64,000 bases of DNA from Dryocola clanedunensis subsp. sulfonylureivorans (GCF_016756775.1 NZ_JAERMU010000005.1:1-64000), one strand, 5' to 3'. Positions 53,516 through 63,466 are shown, counted from the first letter of the stretch. Notes: generated from the sequence alone by a model not told the origin. A program made the numbers and translations.

Positions 53516-54712
53516 ATGAAACAGTTACCCTTGACGGGGATCACCGTGGTCTCCATTGAACATGCGATCGCCGCCCCATATTGCACCAGGCAACTTGCAG
53601 ATTACGGCGCTCGCGTCATCAAAATAGAACGCACGGGCAGCGGTGATTTTGCCCGTGGTTACGATGAACGAGTAAACGGTATTTCGTCGCATTTTGTGTG
53701 GACCAACCGTTCAAAAGAGAGCATCGCGGTGGATCTCAAAACCCCCGCGGGGCAAGCGATCCTCAAACAGCTGATCGCCAAAGCAGATGTGTTTGTGCAG
53801 AACCTGGCACCCGGTGCGGCAGCCCGTATGGGGCTTGACTGGGGCACCCTGTCGGCAGCACACCCCGGATTGATTGTCTGCGATATTTCCGGCTACGGGG
53901 ATGACCCCCAGCAACCTGGCCCTTATCGCGACAAGCGGGCTTACGATCTGCTGATTCAGGGAGAGTCAGGATTTTTATCTGTCACCGGCACACCGGAAGC
54001 ACCCTCGAAAGCGGGCAATTCGATTGCCGATATCTCCGCGGGAATGTACGCGTTGACCAATATCCTGGCGGCCCTCCTCCAACGTAGCCTGAGCGGTAAA
54101 GGCCGTAGAATCGATATCTCGATGCTCGAAAGCATGGCGGAATGGATGGGATACCCCCTCTATTACACCTTTGATGGGGCAGTCGCCCCTGTTCGTACCG
54201 GCGCGGCACATGCCACTATTTACCCTTACGGTCCCTTTCCGGCTCAGGGTGACGAATCCATTCTGATGGGCATTCAGAACGATCGTGAGTGGCAGCGCTT
54301 CTGCCAGACGGTAATTGAACGCCCGGAGCTGGCAAAGGATGACCGCTTTGCGCAGAACTCTTCACGAGTGCAAAACCGCGTGCTGCTGCGGGAGATTATC
54401 GTTTCTGTGTTCCGGGATTTTAGCGCCGCAGAGCTGATTAACCGGCTGGAGGCAAGCCAGATAGCCAACGCCAGAATGAGTGATATCAGCGACTTATGGA
54501 CCCATCCGCAGCTGAGCGCCCGCAAACGCTGGGTTGATATCACTACCCCCGCCGGGACAGTCCCAGCCCTGTTACCGCCGGGTATCAGGGATATCAGGGA
54601 TACACAAATGATGGCGGTACCTGCGCTGGGTGAACACACGAGCAAAATCCTCAAAGAGCTAAATTACAGCCAGCAACTTATTAATGAAATGCGTACCAAT
54701 AACATCATCTGA
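53516..54712 (+). CDS. Class III (CaiB/BaiF) CoA-transferase
   Basis: The product has 398 aa. N-terminal ITVVSIEHAIAAPYCTRQLADYGARVIKIE, LVHTNRSKES-like (here VWTNRSKESIAVDLK), and RAYDLLIQGESGF, whose Asp144 is the predicted nucleophile that forms the aspartyl-CoA intermediate. GGAGG 6 nt before the ATG. It should move CoA from a donor such as succinyl-CoA or acetyl-CoA onto the imported acid, the first step of the proposed pathway. Characterised relatives act on itaconate, mesaconate, succinate or carnitine; the sequence does not choose among them. Confidence 0.92.
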   Translation: MKQLPLTGITVVSIEHAIAAPYCTRQLADYGARVIKIERTGSGDFARGYDERVNGISSHFVWTNRSKESIAVDLKTPAGQAILKQLIAKADVFVQNLAPGAAARMGLDWGTLSAAHPGLIVCDISGYGDDPQQPGPYRDKRAYDLLIQGESGFLSVTGTPEAPSKAGNSIADISAGMYALTNILAALLQRSLSGKGRRIDISMLESMAEWMGYPLYYTFDGAVAPVRTGAAHATIYPYGPFPAQGDESILMGIQNDREWQRFCQTVIERPELAKDDRFAQNSSRVQNRVLLREIIVSVFRDFSAAELINRLEASQIANARMSDISDLWTHPQLSARKRWVDITTPAGTVPALLPPGIRDIRDTQMMAVPALGEHTSKILKELNYSQQLINEMRTNNII

Positions 54713-54766
54713 CACTTAATTATAAAAACATCTACCTCATATTCTCTTTATCGTGGAGTACACCTT

Positions 54767-56140
54767 ATGAATACAACGAATGACATCGCCGAGGGCCGCA
54801 CGCATGACATAAGTAATAAACTAAGAGTCAAATCCATACTGAGTGCCTGTGCAGGTAACCTTGTTGAGTGGTATGACTTTTTTATTTATGCCTATACGTC
54901 GATCTATTTTGCTGCGCTCTTTTTCCCAGACGGTAATCAGACCACGCAATTAATGGCCACCGCAGGCATCTTTGCGGTTGGCTTTTTTATGCGCCCGATC
55001 GGCGGCTGGATTTTTGGTTATATTGCCGATAATAAAGGCAGAAAAATCGCCATGATCATCTCAATTTTCCTGATGTGTGGCGGATCGTTGCTGATTGCTT
55101 TCCTGCCGACCTACGAATCGATTGGCGTCATCGCTCCCTTATTGCTGTTGGTTGCACGTTTAATGCAGGGGTTATCGGTTGGTGCGGAGTACGGCACTGG
55201 TGCGACATATATTAGTGAAATATCCCGTAAAGGGACGCGCTGTTTCTTTGGTTCTTTTCAGTACATGACCATCATTGCCGGGCAATTGCTGGCGCTGCTC
55301 ACGGTCTCGGTGCTGCAGTTTGTGCTCAGCGCCGAAGAGATGCGGGCCTGGGGCTGGCGCGTTCCGTTCCTGATTGGCGCGGTGAGCGCAATCATCGTGG
55401 TCTGGCTGCGCCGTCATATGGTAGAGACTATCGCCAACAAGAAAGACAAAAATGCGCAGGCTGGTACGATCAGGGAGCTGATGAAATATAAAAAGGCCAT
55501 CATTGTCACTTTATTCATCACCATGGGCTGCTCGCTCTACTTCTATACCTTCACCAGCTATATGCAGAAGTTTCTTGTCCTCTCCGTAGGCCTGCCCCCA
55601 GAGAAAGCTGGTTTCATCATGACGGCTGCGCTGGTGCTGTTTATGTTTCTGCAACCGGTATTTGGCGCGCTTGCCGATCGTATTGGCTCAAGAAACAGCA
55701 TGATGTTGTTCGGGTTGCTCGCCACCTTCTTTGTTATCCCACTAATGCAGACACTGCAGGGGGCGAATGACATCTGGACCGCTATGGCTCTGGTCATTGC
55801 CGGGTTATTGATTGCCAGCTTCTATACCCCTGTAACAGGGGTCATGAAAGCGGATCTGTATCCGGCCAACGTCCGGGTGTTGGGCGTTTCACTTCCCTAT
55901 GCTATCGGCAACGCCCTTTGTGGAGGCACCGCAGAATATATCGCGTTATATACACGATCTGTCGGTGTTGAGAGCCATTTCTATATTTATGTCGCGGTCA
56001 TGACTTTCCTCTCCTTTGTTGCCGCCTGGATGCTACCGGATTTGAAGAAGCACGGTTGGCTGGATGGCGACGGCAAGATCGAAGAGATGACCGTCCTGCG
56101 TAATAAAAAAGCTGCGCTGATTTCAGACACTCAGCTTTGA
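54767..56140 (+). CDS. MHS-family MFS carboxylate:proton symporter (KgtP/ShiA-like)
   Basis: The product has 457 aa, 12 helices. The opening SACAGNLVEWYDFFIYAYTS, the loop RPIGGWIFGYIADNKGRKIA and LMQGLSVGAEYGTGATYISE are signatures of the metabolite:H+ symporter family, which includes transporters for 2-oxoglutarate, citrate, shikimate and betaine. GGAGT 7 nt before the ATG. Set between the CoA-transferase and ETF:quinone oxidoreductase genes, it probably imports the operon's growth substrate, a small (di)carboxylate. Confidence 0.92.
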   Translation: MNTTNDIAEGRTHDISNKLRVKSILSACAGNLVEWYDFFIYAYTSIYFAALFFPDGNQTTQLMATAGIFAVGFFMRPIGGWIFGYIADNKGRKIAMIISIFLMCGGSLLIAFLPTYESIGVIAPLLLLVARLMQGLSVGAEYGTGATYISEISRKGTRCFFGSFQYMTIIAGQLLALLTVSVLQFVLSAEEMRAWGWRVPFLIGAVSAIIVVWLRRHMVETIANKKDKNAQAGTIRELMKYKKAIIVTLFITMGCSLYFYTFTSYMQKFLVLSVGLPPEKAGFIMTAALVLFMFLQPVFGALADRIGSRNSMMLFGLLATFFVIPLMQTLQGANDIWTAMALVIAGLLIASFYTPVTGVMKADLYPANVRVLGVSLPYAIGNALCGGTAEYIALYTRSVGVESHFYIYVAVMTFLSFVAAWMLPDLKKHGWLDGDGKIEEMTVLRNKKAALISDTQL

Positions 56141-56174
56141 TTGCCGTTTCTGTTGCTGACTACAGGAGTCAATA

Positions 56175-57860
56175 ATGACTGATTTTTCTTCCACAAGTCC
56201 GTTAGCACGCGAAACCATGGAATGTGATGTGCTGATAGTAGGGGCGGGTCCGGCAGGTCTGGCGAGCGCTATCAGGCTAAAAACACTGGCCGATGCCGCA
56301 GGTCAACCGCTCTCTGTGATTGTTATAGATAAGGGATCGGAAGCTGGCGCTCATATCTTAAGTGGTGCCGTGATGGATCCTCGTGCACTCAATGAGCTGA
56401 TTCCAGACTGGCGGCAACAAGGGGCTCCGCTGAAACAGGCCGTCACCTGCGAGGACGTTCTACTTTTGTCAAAGCACAAAGCCTGGCGAGTCCCTGACTG
56501 GCTCGTACCGGGCAATCTTCACAATCAGGGGAATTTCATTATTAACCTTGGCAATCTGATTAAATGGCTGTCGGATTATGCGGAAAAACTCGGCGTCGAT
56601 GTCTTTGCTGGCTTCCCGGCCAGCGAAGTGTTGTACAACAACGAGGGCGTGGTTATCGGTGTTGCTACCGGAGATGCAGGCCGTGACCGCGAAGGCCATC
56701 CCAAAATGGAGTTCCAGTCAGGCATTGAGATACTCGCCAGCTATACCGTGTTTGCGGAAGGGGCCAGAGGACAGCTAGGAAAAGAATTAATTGAACAGTT
56801 TCAGCTGGATGCAGACAAAGCGCCCCCCAGTTTCAGCCTCGGTATCAAAGAGCTTTGGGAAGTCCCGCAACGCTTGTCCCGACCCGGTCTGGTCGTGCAC
56901 ACCACGGGATGGCCAATGGACGCCGAAACCTTTGGTGGAGGGTTCCTTTACCATCTCGATAATAATAAAGTCGCCGTCGGGATGGTGATCGGCCTTGACT
57001 ATCCTAATCCCTGGTTAAGCCCTTTTGAGGAGATGCAACGCCTCAAAACACACCCGGCTATCTGCCAGCATCTCGTCGGGGGAAAACGCCTCGGCTACGG
57101 AGCACGAACCATCAATAATGGGGGCGTACCTTCCATGCCCACTCCCTGTTTTGCCGGTGGTCTGCTGATTGGTTGCAATAGCGGGACGCTCAACGCCAGC
57201 CGCATTAAGGGTAGCCACACCGCGATGAAAAGCGGGATGATCGCTGCAGAGGCCATTTTCTCTGCCCTTAGTGCGGGTCGGCGTCATGACGTGCTGATTG
57301 AGTATCAGCACCAGCTGCAACAGAGTTGGCTGTGGCAGGAGTTGACCCGCGCCAGTAACTTCAAACCCTGGTTCAAAAAAGGCCGTCTTACTGGTTTGCT
57401 GATGACGGGTATTGAGCACTGGCTGCTACCCCGGCTGGGTATCCGCACCATTCCCTGGCAACTAAAGCACCACCAGCCCGATCACGCCACGCTGCAACCC
57501 GCCAGTCAATGCCAGAAAAAGCAGTACGCCCGACCTGATGGCATACTGACTTTCGACATTCCCTCCTCGGTCTACCTCAGCAACACCTGGCATGAGGAGG
57601 CGCAGCCGGTACATTTAAAACTTAAGGACCGGGGCATTGCGTTGACGGTAAATTATGCGCTCTACGCCGGGCCGGAGGGGCGTTATTGTCCCGCAGGGGT
57701 GTATGAATATTTGCAAGATACCGCAGGGCAAACGCCACGCTTACAGATCAATGCGCAAAATTGTCTGCATTGTAAAACTTGCGACATTAAAGATCCCCGC
57801 CAGAATATTCGCTGGGTGGCACCAGAGGGGGGGGGCGGACCAAACTATAGCGGGATGTAA
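56175..57860 (+). CDS. Electron transfer flavoprotein:ubiquinone oxidoreductase, single chain
   Basis: The product has 561 aa, the full length of mitochondrial/pseudomonad-type ETF-QO. FAD motif CDVLIVGAGPAGLASAIRL at about 18-37, quinone/membrane-binding region in the middle, and a 4Fe-4S domain with Cys505, Cys530, Cys533 and Cys536 (CPAGVY; CLHCKTC) ending WVAPEGGGGPNYSGM. Enteric FixC/FixX-type systems split these parts into two proteins; here they are one. It passes electrons from the operon's ETF to the quinone pool at the inner membrane. CAGGAG before the ATG. Last gene of the operon, 7 bp from the convergent LysR gene. Confidence 0.95.
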   Translation: MTDFSSTSPLARETMECDVLIVGAGPAGLASAIRLKTLADAAGQPLSVIVIDKGSEAGAHILSGAVMDPRALNELIPDWRQQGAPLKQAVTCEDVLLLSKHKAWRVPDWLVPGNLHNQGNFIINLGNLIKWLSDYAEKLGVDVFAGFPASEVLYNNEGVVIGVATGDAGRDREGHPKMEFQSGIEILASYTVFAEGARGQLGKELIEQFQLDADKAPPSFSLGIKELWEVPQRLSRPGLVVHTTGWPMDAETFGGGFLYHLDNNKVAVGMVIGLDYPNPWLSPFEEMQRLKTHPAICQHLVGGKRLGYGARTINNGGVPSMPTPCFAGGLLIGCNSGTLNASRIKGSHTAMKSGMIAAEAIFSALSAGRRHDVLIEYQHQLQQSWLWQELTRASNFKPWFKKGRLTGLLMTGIEHWLLPRLGIRTIPWQLKHHQPDHATLQPASQCQKKQYARPDGILTFDIPSSVYLSNTWHEEAQPVHLKLKDRGIALTVNYALYAGPEGRYCPAGVYEYLQDTAGQTPRLQINAQNCLHCKTCDIKDPRQNIRWVAPEGGGGPNYSGM

Positions 57861-57867
57861 ATCGGAT

Positions 57868-58758
57868 TTATGAGGGCTGCGGCGCCAATAATGAGACCAG
57901 CTGTTGGGCAAAACCTGGCAACTGGTCAAAGCGACGGGCGCAAAGGTGTAACTGACGAAATGCCCAAATATCCTCCAGATCTATAATCGTGAAGTCGTGA
58001 AGTTGTTGCAGGCGCGAAGCAGCCGAAAAAGGCATAACCCCAATCCCTACTTTGGCAGCCACCATGCGGCAAAAAGTTTCAAAATTCCCCACCTGAATGC
58101 GAATTTTCAGTTTTCGGTTAATCGCCTCAGCCTGCTTTTTGATGAACTCATACATGCCGGTTCCCTCCGGCAGCGTGATATGTTCGTAGTGGGTTAACTC
58201 TGCAAAGCTGACATTTTTCAACGCCACCAGAGGATGATCGTTCGCGGTGATAAGAACCAATTTATCAGTGCGAAACGGCAATAGCTCCAGGCTGTCATTC
58301 ATGATGTTACCGGCCACAATCCCCAGATCCGTTGTCCCGTCAATCACTGAACGGACAATCTCAGGACTGGGGTACTCCCGCAGATCGATATCCACATCAT
58401 TGTACTGCGTCAGATACTGGCTAAGCAGAGGTGGCAGATATTCAGCAATAGCCGTAATACTGGCAAAAATGCGCACATGACCTTTTATGCCTTTCACATG
58501 CTCCTGCATATCGCTGTGCAGCCGCTCATGTTGGTTAAGAATCAGCCGAACATGGTAACAGAATGTCTCACCCGCAGGCGTCAGCCTCACTCCCTGGCTG
58601 CTGCGGTAGAACAGTCGCAGTTTAATGCGCTCCTCCAGGTTTTTTAACCGTACGCTCGCCGAGGCAGCCGACATAAAGGCTTTTTGCGCCCCCTGGGTCA
58701 AACTCTGCTGCTCGCTGATGGCAAGGAACAGCTTCAAATCAGTAATATCGAAGTGCAT
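57868..58758 (-). CDS. LysR-type regulator of the catabolic operon
   Basis: The product has 296 aa with standard LysR layout: helix-turn-helix at residues 4-62 (LKLFLAISEQQSLTQGAQKA, then ASASVRLKNLEERI) and a full co-inducer domain (GHVRIFASITAIAEYLPPLL, ending LAPQPS). It is more conventional than the four island regulators and not closely related to them. It is convergent with the operon. An autoregulatory-looking palindrome lies just upstream of its start. A likely activator responding to the substrate or its CoA ester. Confidence 0.92.
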   Translation of the reverse strand: MHFDITDLKLFLAISEQQSLTQGAQKAFMSAASASVRLKNLEERIKLRLFYRSSQGVRLTPAGETFCYHVRLILNQHERLHSDMQEHVKGIKGHVRIFASITAIAEYLPPLLSQYLTQYNDVDIDLREYPSPEIVRSVIDGTTDLGIVAGNIMNDSLELLPFRTDKLVLITANDHPLVALKNVSFAELTHYEHITLPEGTGMYEFIKKQAEAINRKLKIRIQVGNFETFCRMVAAKVGIGVMPFSAASRLQQLHDFTIIDLEDIWAFRQLHLCARRFDQLPGFAQQLVSLLAPQPS

Positions 58759-58783
58759 TTTGCTATCCGTCTGTTTCAGCCAG

Positions 58784-58800
58784 AGGTGAATTTATCACCT
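58784..58800. promoter_or_regulatory. Palindrome upstream of the catabolic LysR gene
   Basis: AGGTGA-N5-TCACCT is a perfect inverted repeat starting 26 bp upstream of the LysR start, and CACC-N4-GGTG overlaps its right end. It is a plausible autoregulatory site. Its half-site differs from the operator in front of the operon, so a different regulator or site type is possible. Confidence 0.45.
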
Positions 58801-58978
58801 TGTGGTGCAAGGAAAAATCATCACCTTCCGTCGAATACCTGGCTTGTGACATTGATCGTTAACAGGGGAACAGAGACGTATTATTGCAGTTTAAGGGAGG
58901 CTTTTTTTCGTCTTTAAAACACCCGGTCATACACTTCGTTTATCCACCTACAGTCACCCGCTATTCCGAGCGCATAAA

Positions 58979-59004
58979 AAAGCCCGAACCTGGGTTCGGG
59001 CTTT
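58979..59004. terminator. Bidirectional terminator downstream of acrF
   Basis: AAAGCCCGAACC (58979-58990) and GGTTCGGGCTTT (58993-59004) form a 12-bp stem. On the minus strand it runs into TTTTTTATG, good for acrF; on the plus strand it has only CTTTA. Confidence 0.85.
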
Positions 59005-59013
59005 AGGTTGCTG

Positions 59014-59049
59014 ACAAAGAAGGAAAAAGCGTGGTTTTTCCTTCTTTGT
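59014..59049. repeat. Perfect 15-bp inverted repeat
   Basis: ACAAAGAAGGAAAAA (59014-59028) is exactly complementary to TTTTTCCTTCTTTGT (59035-59049), with loop GCGTGG. Flanking GGTTGCT/AGCAGCC (59006-59012, 59054-59060) can extend the stem with one G-U pair. Confidence 0.85.
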
Positions 59050-59060
59050 AGTAAGCAGCC

Positions 59061-59082
59061 GAAAATCAATGAATTGATTTTC
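59061..59082. repeat. Perfect 10-bp inverted repeat
   Basis: GAAAATCAAT and ATTGATTTTC flank a 2-nt centre (GA). With the neighbouring hairpins it forms a compact structured block in the acrF 3' region. Confidence 0.75.
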
Positions 59083-59148
59083 CTTGTTATTTATTCGGTG
59101 AGATCTTTGCGAAACGCATTCGCTTTAGGTTTGTCATCAGTCTGAAAC

Positions 59149-59170
59149 CCGAACCTGAGTCCGGGCTTTC
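59149..59170 (-). terminator. Imperfect first terminator of acrF
   Basis: CCCGAAC and GTCCGGG (one mismatch) lie 18-40 bp beyond the acrF stop. The sequence CCCGAACCTG repeats that of the stronger hairpin at 58979-59004, so the two look like diverged copies. Confidence 0.6.
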
Positions 59171-59187
59171 TGCACTTCAGCACTTCA

Positions 59188-62100
59188 TTACTCTTTCGGC
59201 TTGCTGAACCGCTCTCTTATCACCACGAAGAACACCGGCACAAAGAAGATGGCCAGCAGGGTTGCCGAGAGCATCCCGCCCATCACCCCCGTCCCCACGG
59301 CATTCTGCGCACCGCTCCCTGCCCCGCTACTCATCACCAGCGGCAGCACGCCGAGGATAAAGGCCAGCGAGGTCATCAGGATTGGGCGCAGACGCATACG
59401 CACCGCTTCAAGCGTCGCATCCAGCAGGCCTTTGCCCTCTTTCTCCATCAGATCCTTGGCGAACTCCACAATCAGTATCGCGTTCTTCGCCGACAGGCCG
59501 ATGGTGGTCAGCAGTCCCACCTGGAAGTAGACGTCGTTGTTCATACCGCGCATTGCCGCAGCAAGCAGAGCCCCGACCACGCCAAGCGGCACGACCAGCA
59601 TGACCGAGAACGGAATCGACCAGCTTTCATACAGCGCCGCCAGACACAGGAAGACGACGATAAGCGAGATGGCGTAAAGTGCGGGCGCCTGATTACCGGA
59701 CAGCCTTTCCTGGTAGGACATCCCCGTCCAGTCGTAGCCGATACCGGAAGGCAGTTTCGCCGCCAGTTTCTCCATCAGGTCCATCGCCTCACCGGTACTT
59801 TTGCCCGCTGCCGCTTCGCCTAACAGCTCCATCGACGGCAGGCCGTTATAGCGCTCAAGGCGAGGTGAGCCATACATCCAGTGGGATGTCGAAAACGCGG
59901 AGAACGGCACCATCTGACCGGAAGTTCCTCGCACATAGAGATTGTTGATATCCTTCGGCAGCATGCGGTAACGCGCATCGGCCTGGACATAAACCTTCTT
60001 CACGCGGCCATGATCGATGAAGTCGTTAACGTAGGAGCCGCCGAGCGCCGTGGCAATCGTCTGGTTGATATCCGCGAGATTCACGCCGAGGGACTGCGCT
60101 TTCTCCTGGTCAATCTCCAGTTTGTACTGCGGCGTATCTTCAAGACCGTTTGGACGCACGCGCACCAGCAGGTCCGGGTGCTGTGCCACCATCCCAAGCA
60201 GTTTGTTACGTGCCTGAGTCAGCGCCTGATGTCCCAGGTTTGCCTGGTCTATCAGCTCAAAGTCGAAGCCTGTTGCCGTACCCAGTTCGATAATCGCCGG
60301 CAGATTGAACGGGAAGACCAGCCCGTCACGAATCTGGCTAAAGGCACGCGTCGCTCGCTCAACGATGGCCCCCACGCCGTTTTCTTTACCCGGACGCTCC
60401 TCCCACGGTTTCAGGCTGATAAACGCCAGGCCGGAGTTTTGCCCCTGGCCGCTGTAGCTGAAGCCGTTCACCGTAAACACCGACTCAACGTTAGCCTTCT
60501 CGGTGTTCAGGTAGTAATGGGTTATCTGGTCGAGCACCTTCTGGGTTCTTTCCTGAGTCGCCCCCGCCGGCAGCTGCACCATGGTCATAAAGACGCCCTG
60601 GTCCTCTTCCGGCAGGAAGGAGGTTGGCAGGCGCAGGAAGAGCACGGCCATGCCTATCACAATCAGCAGGTAGAGCAGCAGATAGCGTCCGGTATTGCGC
60701 AGGATGTTGCTGACGCTGTCGGTGTAGTGGTGCGCGCTCTGGTCAAACTTGCGGTTAAACCAGCCAAAGAAGCCGCCTTTATGGTGCGCTTCGGGATCGA
60801 CAGGTTTGAGCAACGTGGCGCACAGCGCCGGGGTGAGGATCAGCGCGACCAGCACGGACAATGCCATTGCCGATACGATAGTAATGGAGAACTGACGGTA
60901 AATTGCCCCGGTCGAGCCGCCGAAGAAGGCCATTGGGATGAACACTGCAGAGAGCACCATCGCGATGCCCACCAGCGCCCCCTGAATCTGCTCCATCGAT
61001 TTTTTGGTGGCCTCTTTCGGCGAGAGATGATCTTCCACCATCACGCGCTCGACGTTTTCCACCACCACGATGGCGTCATCCACCAGCAGGCCTATCGCCA
61101 GCACCATGCCGAACATCGTCAGGGTGTTTATCGAGAAGCCAAACGCCGACAGCACGGCAAACGTCCCCAGCAGCACCACCGGCACGGCGATGGTCGGGAT
61201 CAGCGTCGCGCGGAAGTTTTGCAGGAAGAGATACATCACCAGGAACACCAGGATTATCGCTTCAAACAGCGTTTTCACCACTTCATGAATCGAAATCTTC
61301 ACGAACGGCGTGGTGTCGTACGGGTAGACAACCTTCATGCCCTGCGGGAAATAAGGCTGCAACGAGGCCAGTTTGGCTTTAATGGCCGCTGCGGTGTCCA
61401 GCGCGTTCGCGCCGGTCGCAAGCTTGATCCCCAGGCCTGCCGCGGGCTGGCCGTTGATTTTCGCCACCACGTTGTAGTTTTCTCCGCCCAGTTCGATACG
61501 CGCCACATCGCTTAAATGCACGACCGAACCGTCGGGATTCACCTTCAGCGTTACCCTGCCGAACTCAACCGGATCTTTCAGGCGCGTCTGGGCGATGATT
61601 GAGGCGTTCAGCTGCTGATCTTTCACCGCAGGCGTACCGCCGAGCTGCCCGGCGGCAACCTGGTCGTTCTGCACCTGGAGCTGGCTGACCACGTCGCCCG
61701 GATTGAGCTGGTATTTGTTCAGCGCATCGGCATTCAGCCAGACGCGCATCGCGTACTGCGCGCCGAAGAGCTGAACGTCCCCCACCCCGTTGGTCCGGCT
61801 GATCGCATCCTTCACGTTGGAGGCAACGTAGTCGGAAATATCGTCCTGGGTCAGTTTGGCGTTATCAGAGATGAAACCGGCCACCAGCAGGAAGCTGCTG
61901 GAGGATTTTTCCACGCTGATCCCCTGCTGCTGTACTTCCTGCGGCAGCAGCGGCATCGCCAGCTGGAGCTTGTTCTGCACCTGGACCTGGGCGATATCCG
62001 GGCTGGTGCCGGAGTTAAACGTCAGGGTAATGGTCACGCCGCCGGCCGAGTCGCTGGTGGAGGACATGTACATCAGGTTATCGATGCCGTTCATGTTCTG

Positions 62101-62298
62101 CTCGATAACCTGGGTCACGGTATCCTGCACAGTCTGCGCATCGGCCCCCGGATAGGTTGCGGTTATCGCTACGGCGGGCGGCGCAATCGTCGGGTACTGG
62201 GCAACGGGCAGCTTAAAGATCGCCAGCGCCCCGGCGATCATCAGGATGATCGCCAGCACCCACGCAAAGATAGGTCGTTCAATAAAAAACTTAGCCAT
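59188..62298 (-). CDS. acrF: RND multidrug efflux permease, AcrF-type
   Basis: The product has 1036 aa, 12 membrane helices and two large periplasmic loops. N-terminus [28 protein letters not shown] and [16 protein letters not shown] resemble AcrF more than AcrB. The proton-relay aspartates are present ([14 protein letters not shown]). It forms the inner-membrane pump of a tripartite efflux system with the AcrE-like adaptor and TolC. It starts 13 bp after acrE. AAGGTAAG lies upstream of the ATG. Substrates are not predictable beyond broad hydrophobic compounds. Confidence 0.93.
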   Translation of the reverse strand: MAKFFIERPIFAWVLAIILMIAGALAIFKLPVAQYPTIAPPAVAITATYPGADAQTVQDTVTQVIEQNMNGIDNLMYMSSTSDSAGGVTITLTFNSGTSPDIAQVQVQNKLQLAMPLLPQEVQQQGISVEKSSSSFLLVAGFISDNAKLTQDDISDYVASNVKDAISRTNGVGDVQLFGAQYAMRVWLNADALNKYQLNPGDVVSQLQVQNDQVAAGQLGGTPAVKDQQLNASIIAQTRLKDPVEFGRVTLKVNPDGSVVHLSDVARIELGGENYNVVAKINGQPAAGLGIKLATGANALDTAAAIKAKLASLQPYFPQGMKVVYPYDTTPFVKISIHEVVKTLFEAIILVFLVMYLFLQNFRATLIPTIAVPVVLLGTFAVLSAFGFSINTLTMFGMVLAIGLLVDDAIVVVENVERVMVEDHLSPKEATKKSMEQIQGALVGIAMVLSAVFIPMAFFGGSTGAIYRQFSITIVSAMALSVLVALILTPALCATLLKPVDPEAHHKGGFFGWFNRKFDQSAHHYTDSVSNILRNTGRYLLLYLLIVIGMAVLFLRLPTSFLPEEDQGVFMTMVQLPAGATQERTQKVLDQITHYYLNTEKANVESVFTVNGFSYSGQGQNSGLAFISLKPWEERPGKENGVGAIVERATRAFSQIRDGLVFPFNLPAIIELGTATGFDFELIDQANLGHQALTQARNKLLGMVAQHPDLLVRVRPNGLEDTPQYKLEIDQEKAQSLGVNLADINQTIATALGGSYVNDFIDHGRVKKVYVQADARYRMLPKDINNLYVRGTSGQMVPFSAFSTSHWMYGSPRLERYNGLPSMELLGEAAAGKSTGEAMDLMEKLAAKLPSGIGYDWTGMSYQERLSGNQAPALYAISLIVVFLCLAALYESWSIPFSVMLVVPLGVVGALLAAAMRGMNNDVYFQVGLLTTIGLSAKNAILIVEFAKDLMEKEGKGLLDATLEAVRMRLRPILMTSLAFILGVLPLVMSSGAGSGAQNAVGTGVMGGMLSATLLAIFFVPVFFVVIRERFSKPKE

Positions 62299-62311
62299 TA
62301 CAAAACTTACC

Positions 62312-63466
62312 TTAGCGGGTCTGAGCGGCAGCGCTGTCCGGCACTACCTGAACAGGAGCTCCCGGACGCACTCTTTGCAGCCCGCTGACAATAATCTGGT
62401 CGCCCGGCTGCACGCCTTTGGTCACCAGCCATTTATCGCCGATGGCCTGAGGAGCCACAATTTCACGCATCTGGGCGGTGTGGTTTTTATCGACCACCAT
62501 CACCGTGGCGTCGCCGCGCGGGTTGCGGGTTACGCCCTGCTGCGGAACCAGAATGGCTGACGGCTGCACGCCTTCATCAATTTTTGCGCGAACGTACATG
62601 CCCGGCAGCAGCTGGAGCTGCGGGTTCGGGAAGACCGCACGCAGGGTGATGGAGCCGGTGGTCTGGTCGACGGTAACGTCGGAGAACTCAAGCTGGCCGC
62701 TGAGCGGATAGGGCTGGCCGTCTTCCATCACCAGCTGGACGGACGTTTTACCGTCGCCTTTTTTCAGGCTGCCCTGCTCGATAGACTGCTTAAGCTGCAT
62801 AAAGTCGTTGCTGGACTGGGTAACGTCGACGTAGATCGGGTCGAGCTGCTGGACGGTCGCCATCGCCGTGGCCTGGCCGTTGGTGACCAGCGCCCCTTCG
62901 GTGACGCTGGATTTACCGATGCGTCCGTCAATAGGCGACGTGACTTTGGTGTAGGCCAGATTGATGCGGGCGTTATCCACGTCGGCTTTTGCAGCTTTGA
63001 CTTCTGCATCCGCCTGCTCCGCCGTAGCAACGGCCTCATCGTATTCCTGCTGGCTGATGTATTTTGTGCCCAGCAGCGGAACGTAACGTTTAACCGTCAG
63101 GTGGGCGATCTTCGCCGCAGCCTGCGCTTTGGCAAGCGAGCCCTGCGCGCTGTTCCAGGCCGCCTGATAGGTCGCTGGGTCGATCTGATACAGAGACTGA
63201 CCCGCGACAATATCGCTACCTTCAACAAAATTGCGCTTGAGGATAATACCGCTGACCTGTGGACGAACTTCCGCTACGCGGTACGCATCGGTACGCCCCG
63301 GAAGTTCAGTCGTCACGGATAACGGCGCAGCCTTAGCGGTAAAGACATTCACCTGTGCTGCCGGCATTTTCGCCTTTGCATCGCCGTTGTCATTACAGCC
63401 CGTGAGGAGTCCTGCAGTGATCAACAGCACGGAAGGCAGGATGATGAACTCGCCATATTTCTTCAT
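62312..63466 (-). CDS. acrE: RND efflux periplasmic adaptor, AcrE-type lipoprotein
   Basis: The product has 384 aa. Lipoprotein signal peptide with lipobox LLTG-C (Cys24), coiled-coil hairpin (about 100-170), lipoyl and beta-barrel regions ([40 protein letters not shown]). It matches AcrE/AcrA in length and order. AAGGAACC before the ATG supports the start. It is co-transcribed with acrF. No AcrS/AcrR-type repressor gene lies next to it in the window; upstream is instead the tail of a second RND gene. Confidence 0.93.
   Translation of the reverse strand: MKKYGEFIILPSVLLITAGLLTGCNDNGDAKAKMPAAQVNVFTAKAAPLSVTTELPGRTDAYRVAEVRPQVSGIILKRNFVEGSDIVAGQSLYQIDPATYQAAWNSAQGSLAKAQAAAKIAHLTVKRYVPLLGTKYISQQEYDEAVATAEQADAEVKAAKADVDNARINLAYTKVTSPIDGRIGKSSVTEGALVTNGQATAMATVQQLDPIYVDVTQSSNDFMQLKQSIEQGSLKKGDGKTSVQLVMEDGQPYPLSGQLEFSDVTVDQTTGSITLRAVFPNPQLQLLPGMYVRAKIDEGVQPSAILVPQQGVTRNPRGDATVMVVDKNHTAQMREIVAPQAIGDKWLVTKGVQPGDQIIVSGLQRVRPGAPVQVVPDSAAAQTR

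Larger units (their letters stand above)
58759..59187. other. Intergenic hairpin-rich region between the LysR gene and acrF
   Basis: This 429 bp stretch carries the LysR promoter side (palindrome 58784-58800) and a set of four hairpins downstream of acrF (listed separately). No gene is recognised; the minus-strand transcript of acrF would run through all hairpins if the first terminator fails. Confidence 0.6.

Noticed and set aside
48308-58000. Idea that the catabolic operon is an integrative element flanked by tRNA-Ser att sites
   Set aside because: Both copies of the tRNA 3' repeat lie on the same side of the operon, 181 bp apart, and no integrase gene or further copy was found on the far side up to about 59 kb.
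59881-61515. Very long open frame (544 codons) on the plus strand, antisense to acrF
   Set aside because: It is the complement-frame shadow of a high-GC, strongly coding gene; composition is His/Arg-rich without any known domain, and it lacks a ribosome-binding site.
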